Source of the DNA: an uncultured Acholeplasmatales bacterium
GTDB taxonomy: Bacteria > Bacillota_I > Bacilli_A > Acholeplasmatales > Anaeroplasmataceae
DNA: 64,000 bases
Assembly: GCA_944323055.1 (NCBI GenBank)
Contig: CALUQZ010000006.1
Span: 1-64,000, forward strand
Reading direction: 5' to 3'
Shown: positions 25,931 to 33,708 of the stretch, in pieces
How positions within the stretch are numbered: the stretch's first letter is position 1
Layout: each line of letters opens with the position of its first letter
Translations under genes and position numbers: made by a program
The notes under the pieces: generated by a model
The model's database searches: none
Told to the model about the DNA's origin: nothing
What the model saw: the letters and a program-made list of their open reading frames with translations, nothing else

Positions 25931-26471
25931 ATATAAACAAGATTTTAAACAAGAAATTGTCGTAGCTGTTATTGAAATTATTATTGGTATTTTACTTTTT
26001 GTTTTAAAAATTGAAAATTTAATACCTATTATGGCAGTTATTATTGGCGTTATCTTTTTGTTAAATGGCCTATTTAATCTTTTGTTTATAGATGGAATTA
26101 ATAATATATATAATAAATATGTTTTAATATTAGCAGTAGTGCAAATAATTTTAGGGATATTGTTAATTGTCTTTAGAGGTGGGATAGCTAATATAATTAT
26201 AGGTTCAATAATTTTAATTAGTTCAATTATTAAAATAGTTCTAGCAAATGACAAGGTAGCTATCTTAAAGAAAGAATTATTTACATTACTATTAGGTTTA
26301 TTTATTTTATTATTTGGTATTGGCAGTATTGTTGAAATAGTTAGATATATTGCGGCTAGTTTAATTATAATTTTTGCTATATATAATCTTTATTTAGCTT
26401 ATAAAGAGTATAAAGAAGCTAAAGAAAAAGATAATATTTTAGAGGCTGATTTTAAAGAAAGTAAGGAATAG
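25908..26471 (+). CDS. DUF308 (HdeD-like) membrane protein
   Basis: A 187-residue protein with six short hydrophobic segments arranged as three pairs, the DUF308 pattern, and a charged C-terminal tail (about 165-187, KEYKEAKEKD). In enterobacteria HdeD is linked to acid resistance; the molecular role is unknown. It starts within the 3' end of the GH28 gene, with a ribosome-site-like GAGGT ahead, and ends before a terminator. Confidence 0.7.
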   Translation: MEKLKHFKYKQDFKQEIVVAVIEIIIGILLFVLKIENLIPIMAVIIGVIFLLNGLFNLLFIDGINNIYNKYVLILAVVQIILGILLIVFRGGIANIIIGSIILISSIIKIVLANDKVAILKKELFTLLLGLFILLFGIGSIVEIVRYIAASLIIIFAIYNLYLAYKEYKEAKEKDNILEADFKESKE

Positions 26472-26478
26472 AATAAGT

Positions 26479-26520
26479 TTAGTCTGATTAATTTGTTTAA
26501 AAAATCAGACTATTTTTTTA
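26479..26520 (+). terminator. Terminator after the DUF308 gene
   Basis: TAGTCTGATT / AATCAGACTA perfect ten-base stem and a run of seven Ts. Confidence 0.85.
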
Positions 26521-26588
26521 TTATGAAATAGCAATATTGATAGATGTTATTAGATTATTATAATCTTATTTAGTTAGGCAAATATCCC

Positions 26589-26616
26589 TTGCAATAATAC
26601 TAATTTTTGTTATAAT
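26589..26616 (+). promoter_or_regulatory. degV promoter
   Basis: TTGCAA (26589-26594), 16-base spacer, TATAAT (26611-26616) preceded by TGT. Confidence 0.7.
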
Positions 26617-26654
26617 TATCTCAATAGCTTTTGAGAAAGGAATAGGAATTTTAT

Positions 26655-27530
26655 ATGAGTGTCGCAATTATGACAGATAGTAATAGTGGTATTACGCAAA
26701 GTGAAGCTAATGAATTAGGCATCAAGGTAGTTCCGATGCCATTTATGATAGATGGGGAAGAGTATTTTGAAGAGATTAATCTTACACAAGCTCAATTTTA
26801 TAAAAAATTAGAAGATGATTCAGTTAATGTTTGTACAAGTCAACCTAGTATAGGTTATGTTACATCAATGTGGGATGAATTATTAAAACAATATGATCAA
26901 GTTGTTTATATACCGATGTCATCAGGGTTGTCTATGAGTTGTGCAACAGCTAGAACGATGGCAGAAGAAAATTATCGTGGTAAAGTTTATGTTGTAGATA
27001 ATCATAGAATAAGCATTACACAAAAACGTTCTGTTTATGATGCATTAGCTTTAGCTAAAAAAGGCTATGATGCTAAAAAGATTACGGAAATTTTATTAAA
27101 GAATATGAGTAATTCAACTATTTATATACTAGTTGATACTTTAAAGTATTTATGTAAAGGCGGCCGTTGTTCAAAAGGGGTTTATCTTTTAGGTACTATT
27201 TTAAAAGTTAAACCTATATTACAAATTCATGGTGAAAAATTAGATACTTTTAAGAAGACTAGAACAATAGAGAATGCTAAACGCATAATGATAGACCAAA
27301 TTAAAAAAGATATAGAAGATATGTTAATGTTTGATGGCAGAAAAGATAATATTTATGTTGATATTGCTTATACTAAGGATGATACTGAGGCTTTAAAGTT
27401 CTTAGAAGAAGTAAAAGAAGAATTTAATAGAGATGATACTATGGTTAATCCTTTATCACTATCAGTTTCTTGCCATATCGGTCCAGGAGCATTAGCAATT
27501 GCTGCTACTAAGTATACTTTAGAAGATTAA
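26655..27530 (+). CDS. DegV-family fatty-acid-binding protein
   Basis: A 291-residue two-domain lipid-binding protein. The opening VAIMTDSNSGITQSEANELGIKVVPMPFMIDGEEY is the family signature, with TSQPSIG (about 71-77) and the fatty-acid-site Ser in SSGLSMSC (about 97-104). A C-terminal HIGPGALAIA segment matches the ligand pocket of DegV proteins. Bacillota paralogues (FakB) present fatty acids to the kinase FakA; no fakA is near. It has its own promoter and ends before a small hairpin and the ktrB gene. Confidence 0.9.
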   Translation: MSVAIMTDSNSGITQSEANELGIKVVPMPFMIDGEEYFEEINLTQAQFYKKLEDDSVNVCTSQPSIGYVTSMWDELLKQYDQVVYIPMSSGLSMSCATARTMAEENYRGKVYVVDNHRISITQKRSVYDALALAKKGYDAKKITEILLKNMSNSTIYILVDTLKYLCKGGRCSKGVYLLGTILKVKPILQIHGEKLDTFKKTRTIENAKRIMIDQIKKDIEDMLMFDGRKDNIYVDIAYTKDDTEALKFLEEVKEEFNRDDTMVNPLSLSVSCHIGPGALAIAATKYTLED

Positions 27531-27531
27531 T

Positions 27532-27551
27532 GGGCTAATAAGCTCTTTTTT
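27532..27551 (+). terminator. Short hairpin with T-run between degV and ktrB
   Basis: GGGCT / AGCTC with loop AATA and six Ts. Weak stem (one G-T pair). It ends four bases before the ATG of ktrB, so it may be leaky or act as an attenuator. Confidence 0.5.
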
Positions 27552-27554
27552 CTT

Positions 27555-28904
27555 ATGGTAGGAGGGATTTTTATAAAAAATATATCACCATATATAAAGA
27601 TATGTTTAACCTTTGCGGGGGTAATTCTTACAGGTGCTTTACTTTTAATGTTACCAATTTCAGTTAATGATGGGTATGAACCACTAAATTTTGTTGATGC
27701 CTTATTTATGTCAACTACTTCAGTTTGTGTAACAGGGTTAACTGTAGTTAGTAATATTGGATTAGAAATTAGCATTTTTGGTAAAGTTGTTTTGGCTCTA
27801 TTAATTGAAATTGGCGGTCTTTCTTTTATTACAATAGCTACTTTTTTTATTGTATTATCAGGTAAAAAAATTGGTATAAGTAATAGATTTTTACTAAAGG
27901 AAAGTTTAAATCGTGATTCCGTTTCAGGTGTAGTAGGCTTAGTTAAAAAAATAATTATAATGGCTTTAGTTATTCAAACGATAGGAGTAGTTTTAAACTT
28001 TTTAGCCTTTATGCCATATGATGATGATTTGCTTACAGTGTTTGGTGTTAGTTTATTTCATACAGTAGCTAGCTTTAATAATTCTGGACTTGATATATTT
28101 GGCGATTTAAGCTTAATAGGAGCTGCTGGTAATTCTTCAATGATTCCTTTTAGTGCCGATGTATTTGTCAATTTAAATACGATATTCCTAATTGTATTAG
28201 GTGGGTTAGGTTTTATTGTTATTGATGATCTTATTAGAACTCACAATTGGCGTAAATTTAATATTAATACTAAAATAGTTGTTATAACTACTTTACTATT
28301 AATTTTTGGTGGTGCTTGTTTCATTAAAATATCTAATAATGAGAATACTTGGTTAGAGTGTTTTTTAATGTCAGTATCTTCAAGAACGGCAGGTTTTCAA
28401 TCTATTCAATGTGCTGAGTTAAATGGTGGGGAATTTTGTATAATTAATTTCTTAATGTTTATTGGAGCTAGTCCAGGTTCAACTGGTGGCGGTATTAAAA
28501 CTTCAACTTTCTTTGTTATGATGGTAACGATTTTTGCTTATGCTATAGGTAAGAAACCGGTTGTTTTTAAAAGAACAATAGATAAAAATGTTATCATTAA
28601 AGCTCTAGCTTTAACTATAACAGCAATTTTATTTTGCTGTATAGCTATTTTCTTAGTTGCTGTATTTGATAGTAATTTAGGTGTAGACACAATTATATTT
28701 GAAGTTATATCTGCTTTCTCTACAACAGGTTTATCTATGGGTATAACACAAAGTTTAAGTTGGCCTAGTGAATTAGTAATAATATTTATGATGTATTTTG
28801 GTCGTTTAGGTCCGTTAACAGTTATTTCTATTATTAATAAAAATTGGAAGTTAAATAGAGAAAATGGCATTAGATATGTCGAAGAAAAGGTGGTAATTGG
28901 ATAA
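27555..28904 (+). CDS. ktrB: Potassium uptake channel subunit KtrB (Trk/Ktr family)
   Basis: A 449-residue K+ (Na+-linked) translocator with four M1-P-M2 repeats. P-loop filter segments are visible as TSVCVTGLTVV, TVASFNNSGLDIFG, SRTAGFQSI and SAFSTTGLSMGI. It forms a complex with the RCK subunit encoded next (28904 overlap TAATG). Start choice is uncertain. ATG 27555 has no ribosome site upstream, and the strong site AGGAGGG (27560-27566) lies inside the frame. It points to a non-canonical ATA at 27573 or ATT at 27567. No c-di-AMP riboswitch is seen upstream. Confidence 0.92.
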   Translation: MVGGIFIKNISPYIKICLTFAGVILTGALLLMLPISVNDGYEPLNFVDALFMSTTSVCVTGLTVVSNIGLEISIFGKVVLALLIEIGGLSFITIATFFIVLSGKKIGISNRFLLKESLNRDSVSGVVGLVKKIIIMALVIQTIGVVLNFLAFMPYDDDLLTVFGVSLFHTVASFNNSGLDIFGDLSLIGAAGNSSMIPFSADVFVNLNTIFLIVLGGLGFIVIDDLIRTHNWRKFNINTKIVVITTLLLIFGGACFIKISNNENTWLECFLMSVSSRTAGFQSIQCAELNGGEFCIINFLMFIGASPGSTGGGIKTSTFFVMMVTIFAYAIGKKPVVFKRTIDKNVIIKALALTITAILFCCIAIFLVAVFDSNLGVDTIIFEVISAFSTTGLSMGITQSLSWPSELVIIFMMYFGRLGPLTVISIINKNWKLNRENGIRYVEEKVVIG

Positions 28905-29563
28905 TGAAAAAGAGTTATGCAGTAATTGGCTTAGGAAGATTTGGCTATTCAGTAGCTAGAGAACTAGCTAATAATAATGCAGATATTTTAGCAATTGATA
29001 AAAATGAAGAAAATGTTGCAGCTGTAGCTGATTTTATAAACAATTGTGCTATTTGTGATTCTACTAAGAAAAAAGATTTAGAAGATTTAGGTTTTAAGTC
29101 AATTGATCATGCTATTATAGCAATAGGGAATAGTTTAGAAGCTTCTATTTTAACAACAATTAATTTAAAATCTTTAGGAGTTAATGAAATCACAGTTAGA
29201 GTAGATGATAGTGATTACAAAGAAATCTTTAAAACTTTAGGAGCTACTTCAGTAATTATACCTGAAGAAGCATCAGCAATTTCTTTAGCTAATCGTATTA
29301 TAAGTGATACTTTTTTAGATTTTTATAAGATTAATAGTGATTATAGCATTGTTCAAATTAAAGTGTCACAAGATTTTACAGAAGCTAGTATTATATCATT
29401 AGGGGTAAGACAAAAGTATTTAATTTCTATTATTGGTATTATTAGGGATGCAGTATTTAAAATTCCAGAAGGACAAGATAATATCAAAGGCGGAGATATA
29501 TTATTAGTAATAGGTAAAAAACAAGATATTCGCAAATTTGACAACTTTGTCAATGGTGAATAA
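28904..29563 (+). CDS. ktrA: Potassium channel gating subunit KtrA (RCK)
   Basis: A 219-residue cytoplasmic ring-forming regulator of KtrB. RCK_N Rossmann domain with GLGRFG at 9-14 and an acidic residue at the end of strand 2 (IDKNEEN), which binds ATP/ADP or NAD(H). RCK_C domain from about residue 135, the c-di-AMP-binding part in Firmicutes. TAATG overlap with ktrB gives a fixed ratio. The lipid kinase gene follows two bases after its stop. Confidence 0.93.
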   Translation: MKKSYAVIGLGRFGYSVARELANNNADILAIDKNEENVAAVADFINNCAICDSTKKKDLEDLGFKSIDHAIIAIGNSLEASILTTINLKSLGVNEITVRVDDSDYKEIFKTLGATSVIIPEEASAISLANRIISDTFLDFYKINSDYSIVQIKVSQDFTEASIISLGVRQKYLISIIGIIRDAVFKIPEGQDNIKGGDILLVIGKKQDIRKFDNFVNGE

Positions 29564-29564
29564 T

Positions 29565-30473
29565 ATGAAGGCTTTAATTTGTTATAATCCTTTTAGTGGT
29601 AAACAAAACTTTGAAAAACATTTAAATTATGTAATTAAAAGATTAAAAACCAAATATGATGAAGTTAAGGTCTATCGTTCGTTATATGAAAAGACTATAA
29701 CTACCTATATTAAAGGGTTTGGTAATAATTTTGATTTAATTATAGTTGTTGGTGGCGATGGCAGTTTAAACGAAGCTATTAATGGCTTAATGACTTTAGT
29801 TAAACGACCACCACTTGCCTATATTCCGATGGGAACGGTTAATGATGTTGGCCATCTATTGAAATTGAAGAAGAATATTAGAGGTGTATTAAACATCATT
29901 TTGAAAGGTAAAACGACTAAAATGGATGTTGGCAAAATAGAAGATAGGTATTTTGCATATGGTTGTGGAATTGGTAAGTTTACTAATGTTAGTTATGATG
30001 TTTCTATGAAACTTAAAAAGAAGTTTGGTCGTCTTGCCTATTTTATTGAGGCGGCAAAACATTTACAAACTACAGAAAAAATGAATTTAAAAATATACTG
30101 TAACGATGAAGAAATTAGTGAAGATTTTTATGTGGTTTTAATTTTAAATAGCGCTCGAGTAGCTGGATTTAGACCACATAGAGTTATTAAACCTAAATTG
30201 AATGATGGTATATTTGATTTAACTTTAGTTTCAAAGGCAATGATGAGATTATCTATTTATAATTTATTGTTATTTTTCCTGTTTGGTGAGCACTATAAAA
30301 AAGGTTTAAAGTACCGAAAAATGACAACTTGTAGAATAGTTAGTGAAGAAGAAATACCTTACAATGTTGATGGAGAATATGCATTTTCAAAAAAAGAGGT
30401 AACTATTGAAGTAATTAAAGAAGCTATTTCTATTATTGTTAATGAAAAAGTACTAAAAAAATATTTTATTTAG
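29565..30473 (+). CDS. Diacylglycerol/lipid kinase family protein (DagK/YegS-like)
   Basis: A 302-residue lipid kinase that uses ATP to phosphorylate a lipid head, most likely diacylglycerol from lipoteichoic acid turnover. The catalytic-domain signature VVGGDGSLNEAINGL is followed by PMGTVNDVGH, where NDVGH replaces the common ND(F/L)AR. The C-terminal beta-sandwich contains RVAGFRPHRVIKPKLNDGIFDLTLV and YNVDGEY. ATG 29565 is preferred over the upstream in-frame ATG 29538 because it has GGTGA six bases before it and gives the conserved opening KALICYNPFSGK. It is third in the ktrB-ktrA operon. Confidence 0.85.
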   Translation: MKALICYNPFSGKQNFEKHLNYVIKRLKTKYDEVKVYRSLYEKTITTYIKGFGNNFDLIIVVGGDGSLNEAINGLMTLVKRPPLAYIPMGTVNDVGHLLKLKKNIRGVLNIILKGKTTKMDVGKIEDRYFAYGCGIGKFTNVSYDVSMKLKKKFGRLAYFIEAAKHLQTTEKMNLKIYCNDEEISEDFYVVLILNSARVAGFRPHRVIKPKLNDGIFDLTLVSKAMMRLSIYNLLLFFLFGEHYKKGLKYRKMTTCRIVSEEEIPYNVDGEYAFSKKEVTIEVIKEAISIIVNEKVLKKYFI

Positions 30474-30497
30474 ACTAGTAAAGACTAGTCTTTTTTT
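30471..30497 (+). terminator. Terminator of the ktrB-ktrA-lipid kinase operon
   Basis: GACTAGT / ACTAGTC with loop AAAG, then seven Ts. Confidence 0.85.
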
Positions 30498-30559
30498 AGC
30501 TTTATTATTGTTTGAAAATGCGTTATAATGAGTAAAAGTTTGTAGATGGGTGAATTGTT

Positions 30560-31822
30560 ATGGAGTATTATAATTTATATACAGACATTTTAAAAAATGA
30601 ATTGATACTAGCAATGGGGTGTACAGAACCGATTGCACTTAGTTTAGCAGCTGCTAAAACTAGAGAAATATTAGGAGCTATGCCAACGAAAATAGAAGCA
30701 TATATATGTGGAAACATTATTAAGAACGCTAAGAGCGTTACAGTTCCTAATACATGTGGCTTAAAAGGAATTGAAGCTGCTATAGTAGCTGGTTTAGTAG
30801 CTAATAGGTCTGATTTAGATTTAGAAGTTTTAAGTAATTTGACAAAAGATGACTTACTTATAATCAATGAATTGTTAAATAAAAAAATAGTTAATGTTAA
30901 GTTAGCTACTAATTGTAAAAGTCTTTATATTAAATTAATAGCTTATAATGCGAGTGACTGCGTACAAGTTATTATAGAAGATTTGCATAACAATATTACA
31001 TATGTTAGTAAAAATGAACATATTTTATTAACTAAAGAGAATATTTTAGAAAAAAAGCAATTAGAATACGGGACATTAAATATAGCTAATATAATAGACT
31101 TTGCAAACAATGTGGATTTAAATATATTATATGATATTTTAAAGAGACAAATTGACTGTAATTATAAAATTGCTTGTGAAGGCTTAAGCGGTAAATATGG
31201 AGCTTCTATTGGTAAAATAATTTTAGAAAGTGCTACATCAACACGTGATAAAGCTAAAGCTTATACAGCTGCCGCTTCTGATGCTCGAATGGCAGGTTGT
31301 GATATGCCTGTAGTCATTATATCAGGAAGTGGGAATCAAGGTATAACAACATCAGTACCACTTGTTATTTATGCGATAGAAAACAATATTTCTGAGGAAA
31401 AATTACTTCGTTCACTTATCATAAGTGATTTAGTAGCTTTAGAAGAAAAAAAAGATATTGGTCGTTTATCAGCATTTTGCGGGGCAATTAGTGCTGGTGC
31501 TGCAGCATGTGCGGGGATAACTTATATGTTAGGCGGTGATGTTGAAGCTGTCTCTCACACGATTGTCAATGCACTGGCTATTAGTTCTGGTGTCATCTGT
31601 GATGGTGCTAAATCGTCATGTGCAGGGAAAATTGTTTTAGCTTTAGAGGCTGGTTTTATCGGTTATAGTATGTATTTGCATCACAAAGAATTTAAAGCAG
31701 GAGAAGGTATAGTCAAAAAAGGTGTTGATAATACTATTAAATCAGTCGGTCGTTTAGCTAGCAAAGGTATGGCTAGTACAGATAAAGAAATTTTAGCAAT
31801 GATGATTGAAAATGAAAAATAA
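30560..31822 (+). CDS. L-cysteine desulfidase / UPF0597 (CyuA/YhaM-like) iron-sulfur lyase
   Basis: A 420-residue protein of the UPF0597 family, related to the alpha subunit of iron-sulfur L-serine dehydratase. CyuA-type members degrade cysteine to pyruvate, ammonia and sulfide under anaerobic conditions. Likely [4Fe-4S] ligands are Cys21 in AMGCTEP and the C-terminal cysteines in AFCGAIS, AACAG, ICDGAKSSCAG. These place it among oxygen-sensitive lyases and support an anaerobic host. ATG 30560 has GATGGGTG upstream. A SIMPL-domain gene follows 12 bases later. Another substrate such as serine cannot be excluded. Confidence 0.85.
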   Translation: MEYYNLYTDILKNELILAMGCTEPIALSLAAAKTREILGAMPTKIEAYICGNIIKNAKSVTVPNTCGLKGIEAAIVAGLVANRSDLDLEVLSNLTKDDLLIINELLNKKIVNVKLATNCKSLYIKLIAYNASDCVQVIIEDLHNNITYVSKNEHILLTKENILEKKQLEYGTLNIANIIDFANNVDLNILYDILKRQIDCNYKIACEGLSGKYGASIGKIILESATSTRDKAKAYTAAASDARMAGCDMPVVIISGSGNQGITTSVPLVIYAIENNISEEKLLRSLIISDLVALEEKKDIGRLSAFCGAISAGAAACAGITYMLGGDVEAVSHTIVNALAISSGVICDGAKSSCAGKIVLALEAGFIGYSMYLHHKEFKAGEGIVKKGVDNTIKSVGRLASKGMASTDKEILAMMIENEK

Positions 31823-31834
31823 AGGAAGGTAAAT

Positions 31835-32467
31835 ATGGAAAGAACAATTGTAGTAAGTGGTAAAGCTAATTTAAATATAGAACCAGATTTAATAAGAATG
31901 TCTTTATTATTAACTAATAAATTAGAAAAATATGAGGAGGCTATTAACGAGGTTAGTGTTTTAACAAGTCAATTGAAAGATATATTAGTAAATTTAGGAA
32001 TATGTCGTAATGATATTAAGACCCATATTTTTAGTGTTGAGCCATACTATCAAAATAAAGATAATAATTATGTGTTGTCAGGATATAAATATAGAAATGA
32101 ATTAATTTTTAAATTTAAAAAAGATAATAAATTACTAAGTGATATTGTTAATGAAGTAGCTTTAAGTAATATTAATCCTTTTATAAATATATCATATGAA
32201 TTATCTAATAAAGATAAAATAAAAGATAAACTTATAGCTTTAGCAGTTAAAAAAGCTAAATCAGAAGCTAAAACTATAGCTAAGGCAGCTAATGTAGCAC
32301 TAGGAGAAATCATTAAAATAAACCATGTAACAGCAAATCTAGATTTTGGAGTTAATACATTAAGAAGTGAAGGAGTTAGTGCATTAAGTAAATCTATTAA
32401 TTTAGATATTGAAGCGGAAAATATTAATATTAAAGATGAAGTAGAAGTAGTTTTTTTAATTAAATAA
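31835..32467 (+). CDS. SIMPL-domain (DUF541) protein
   Basis: A 210-residue protein opening TIVVSGKANLNIEPDLIRMSL, the family motif (G-x-G/A...P-D). It has the alternating helix and strand pattern of the domain, including SGYKYRNELIFKFK and the KAKSEAKTIAKAANVALGEI helix. DUF541 proteins form oligomers and are linked to oxidative stress (YggE) in enterobacteria. Most have a signal peptide; this one does not, so it is probably cytoplasmic. It is co-transcribed with the cysteine desulfidase gene. AAGGAAGG precedes its start. Confidence 0.82.
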   Translation: MERTIVVSGKANLNIEPDLIRMSLLLTNKLEKYEEAINEVSVLTSQLKDILVNLGICRNDIKTHIFSVEPYYQNKDNNYVLSGYKYRNELIFKFKKDNKLLSDIVNEVALSNINPFINISYELSNKDKIKDKLIALAVKKAKSEAKTIAKAANVALGEIIKINHVTANLDFGVNTLRSEGVSALSKSINLDIEAENINIKDEVEVVFLIK

Positions 32468-32471
32468 TACT

Positions 32472-32506
32472 TTAATAGCGCCATATTTTAATGGCGCTAT
32501 TGTTTT
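32472..32506. terminator. Bidirectional terminator between SIMPL and ybaK genes
   Basis: AATAGCGCCAT / ATGGCGCTATT with loop ATTTTA; T-rich on the right and A-rich on the left. The right end overlaps the ybaK stop codon. Confidence 0.85.
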
Positions 32507-32966
32507 AATCTAAATCTATGAATTTAGCATTTATTAGTTTAGCTATATCCTTAGGATTAACTTTTACTTGATATCCGATTTTACCGGCAGATATATAAAA
32601 ATGAGTTAAATTTAAAGCCTCATTAGCTATAAAAGTAGGCCATAATTTTTTCATTCCTATTGGCGAACAGCCTCCTCTTTCATAACCTGTTAAGCTTAAT
32701 AATTCTTTAGTTGGTATTAATTCTAAACTTTTTTGACCAATATTTTTAGCTGCTTTCTTTAAATCGATTTCTTTTAATACAGGAATGACTAAAACAAAGT
32801 ATTTATTTTGATTCTTACAAACAATGGTTTTAAAGACTAAGTTTGGATCTAAATTTAAAGCATTAACTGTATCAAGTCCACTCTTAAATTCTTTTACTTC
32901 ATAGGCTAGTTCTTCATATGCTATTTTATGTTGAGCTAAAATGCGTATTACATTTGTTTTTAACAT
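32505..32966 (-). CDS. ybaK: YbaK/EbsC-family aminoacyl-tRNA deacylase
   Basis: A 153-residue trans-editing enzyme that hydrolyses mischarged Cys-tRNA(Pro). Family features are TVNALNLDPNLVFKTIV with the conserved Lys, LVIPVLKEIDLKKAAK, LTGYERGGCSPIGMKK (the GGxSPxG loop) and FISAGKIGYQVKVNP (G-x-R/K segment). ATG at 32966 has GGTGA five bases before it; an in-frame GTG four codons upstream lies inside that site. It is a lone gene facing the SIMPL gene. Cys-tRNA(Pro) editing is the usual role of the YbaK branch. Confidence 0.9.
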   Translation of the reverse strand: MLKTNVIRILAQHKIAYEELAYEVKEFKSGLDTVNALNLDPNLVFKTIVCKNQNKYFVLVIPVLKEIDLKKAAKNIGQKSLELIPTKELLSLTGYERGGCSPIGMKKLWPTFIANEALNLTHFYISAGKIGYQVKVNPKDIAKLINAKFIDLD

Positions 32967-33086
32967 GTTTATCACCAAATATAAAATTATATAATATTTT
33001 AAATAAAAATCAATTTATATTTGTGATTTTTTTAAAAAAGGTGTATAATCATTATGTAAGAAACATTATATATATGGGGTGATAAT

Positions 33087-33647
33087 TTGAGCAAAATACA
33101 ATTATTTAAGGGAATTAATTGTCCTGAAGTTTTTTTAAACGTTTTTCCTGATAATAACTATGAGGTTTTAGATGTGCCATTTGAGTTACGTTTAAATGAC
33201 ATAGATAAAATAAATAAAGACAATTTGCCGTTTGATGATTTAAATCTTTCTAATTTAGATAAATTTTATTTTATGTTTAGTTCTTTACTAAAAGCTAATA
33301 AAGATATACTAAAACATTTAAATTTAATTATGGCTCCTACTTTAAAATACTGTGATTTAACAGCTGATTATTTGATAATTAGACATAATAGAGTTTTATT
33401 AGTTGAATTTTGTTATGATCTAACTAGTAATAAAGATGATGATATGAAAGAATCAAAAGTAGTGTTTAAAATGAATAAATTAGAAAGTACTTTAAAAAAA
33501 TATCTACCTGTAGATACAGTTGTTAAAACACACTTGTTTTTTATTCGTAAAGGTAACAATAATTTTGAAATTGATAGATTAGCTAGAGCAATAGATGAGT
33601 TTTATTTAAGAACTACTAATAAAGATTTAATTAAGTTAATAAAATAG
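33087..33647 (+). CDS. Unrecognised protein, possibly nuclease-fold-like
   Basis: A 186-residue cytoplasmic protein starting at TTG 33087 with a strong GGGGTGAT site six bases upstream. No firm family match. The middle (about residues 88-107, TADYLIIRHNRVLLVEFCYD) looks like the core of a restriction-type fold, D-x-x-hydrophobic strand then hydrophobic strand plus E. The Lys expected after the Glu is Cys (EFCY instead of ExK), so a catalytic role is doubtful. It is flanked by a terminator and an unrelated pectin gene. Function unknown. Confidence 0.55.
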   Translation: MSKIQLFKGINCPEVFLNVFPDNNYEVLDVPFELRLNDIDKINKDNLPFDDLNLSNLDKFYFMFSSLLKANKDILKHLNLIMAPTLKYCDLTADYLIIRHNRVLLVEFCYDLTSNKDDDMKESKVVFKMNKLESTLKKYLPVDTVVKTHLFFIRKGNNNFEIDRLARAIDEFYLRTTNKDLIKLIK

Positions 33648-33669
33648 GCATCGCAAGATGCTTTTTTTA
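33648..33669 (+). terminator. Terminator after the 186-residue protein gene
   Basis: GCATC / GATGC with loop GCAA (a stable GNRA loop) and seven Ts. Confidence 0.85.
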
Positions 33670-33677
33670 ATTAATAA

Positions 33678-33686
33678 TGCTATAAT
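33678..33686 (+). promoter_or_regulatory. Extended -10 promoter of the pectin operon
   Basis: TGC-TATAAT nine bases after the terminator T-tract. It drives the 658-residue protein, GH28 and nucleotidyltransferase genes. Confidence 0.55.
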
Positions 33687-33708
33687 TAAGAGGTAAGAAG
33701 GTGTTAGA

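Noticed and set aside
27531-27554. c-di-AMP riboswitch before ktrB
   Set aside because: Only 24 bases separate degV and ktrB; no room or motif.
32068-32484. 138-codon minus-strand frame opposite the SIMPL gene
   Set aside because: Opposite strand of a recognised gene and crosses the bidirectional terminator.
33425-33460. Active restriction-type nuclease in the 186-residue protein
   Set aside because: The strand pattern fits loosely but the expected Lys after the Glu is Cys and no second acidic residue is clear.
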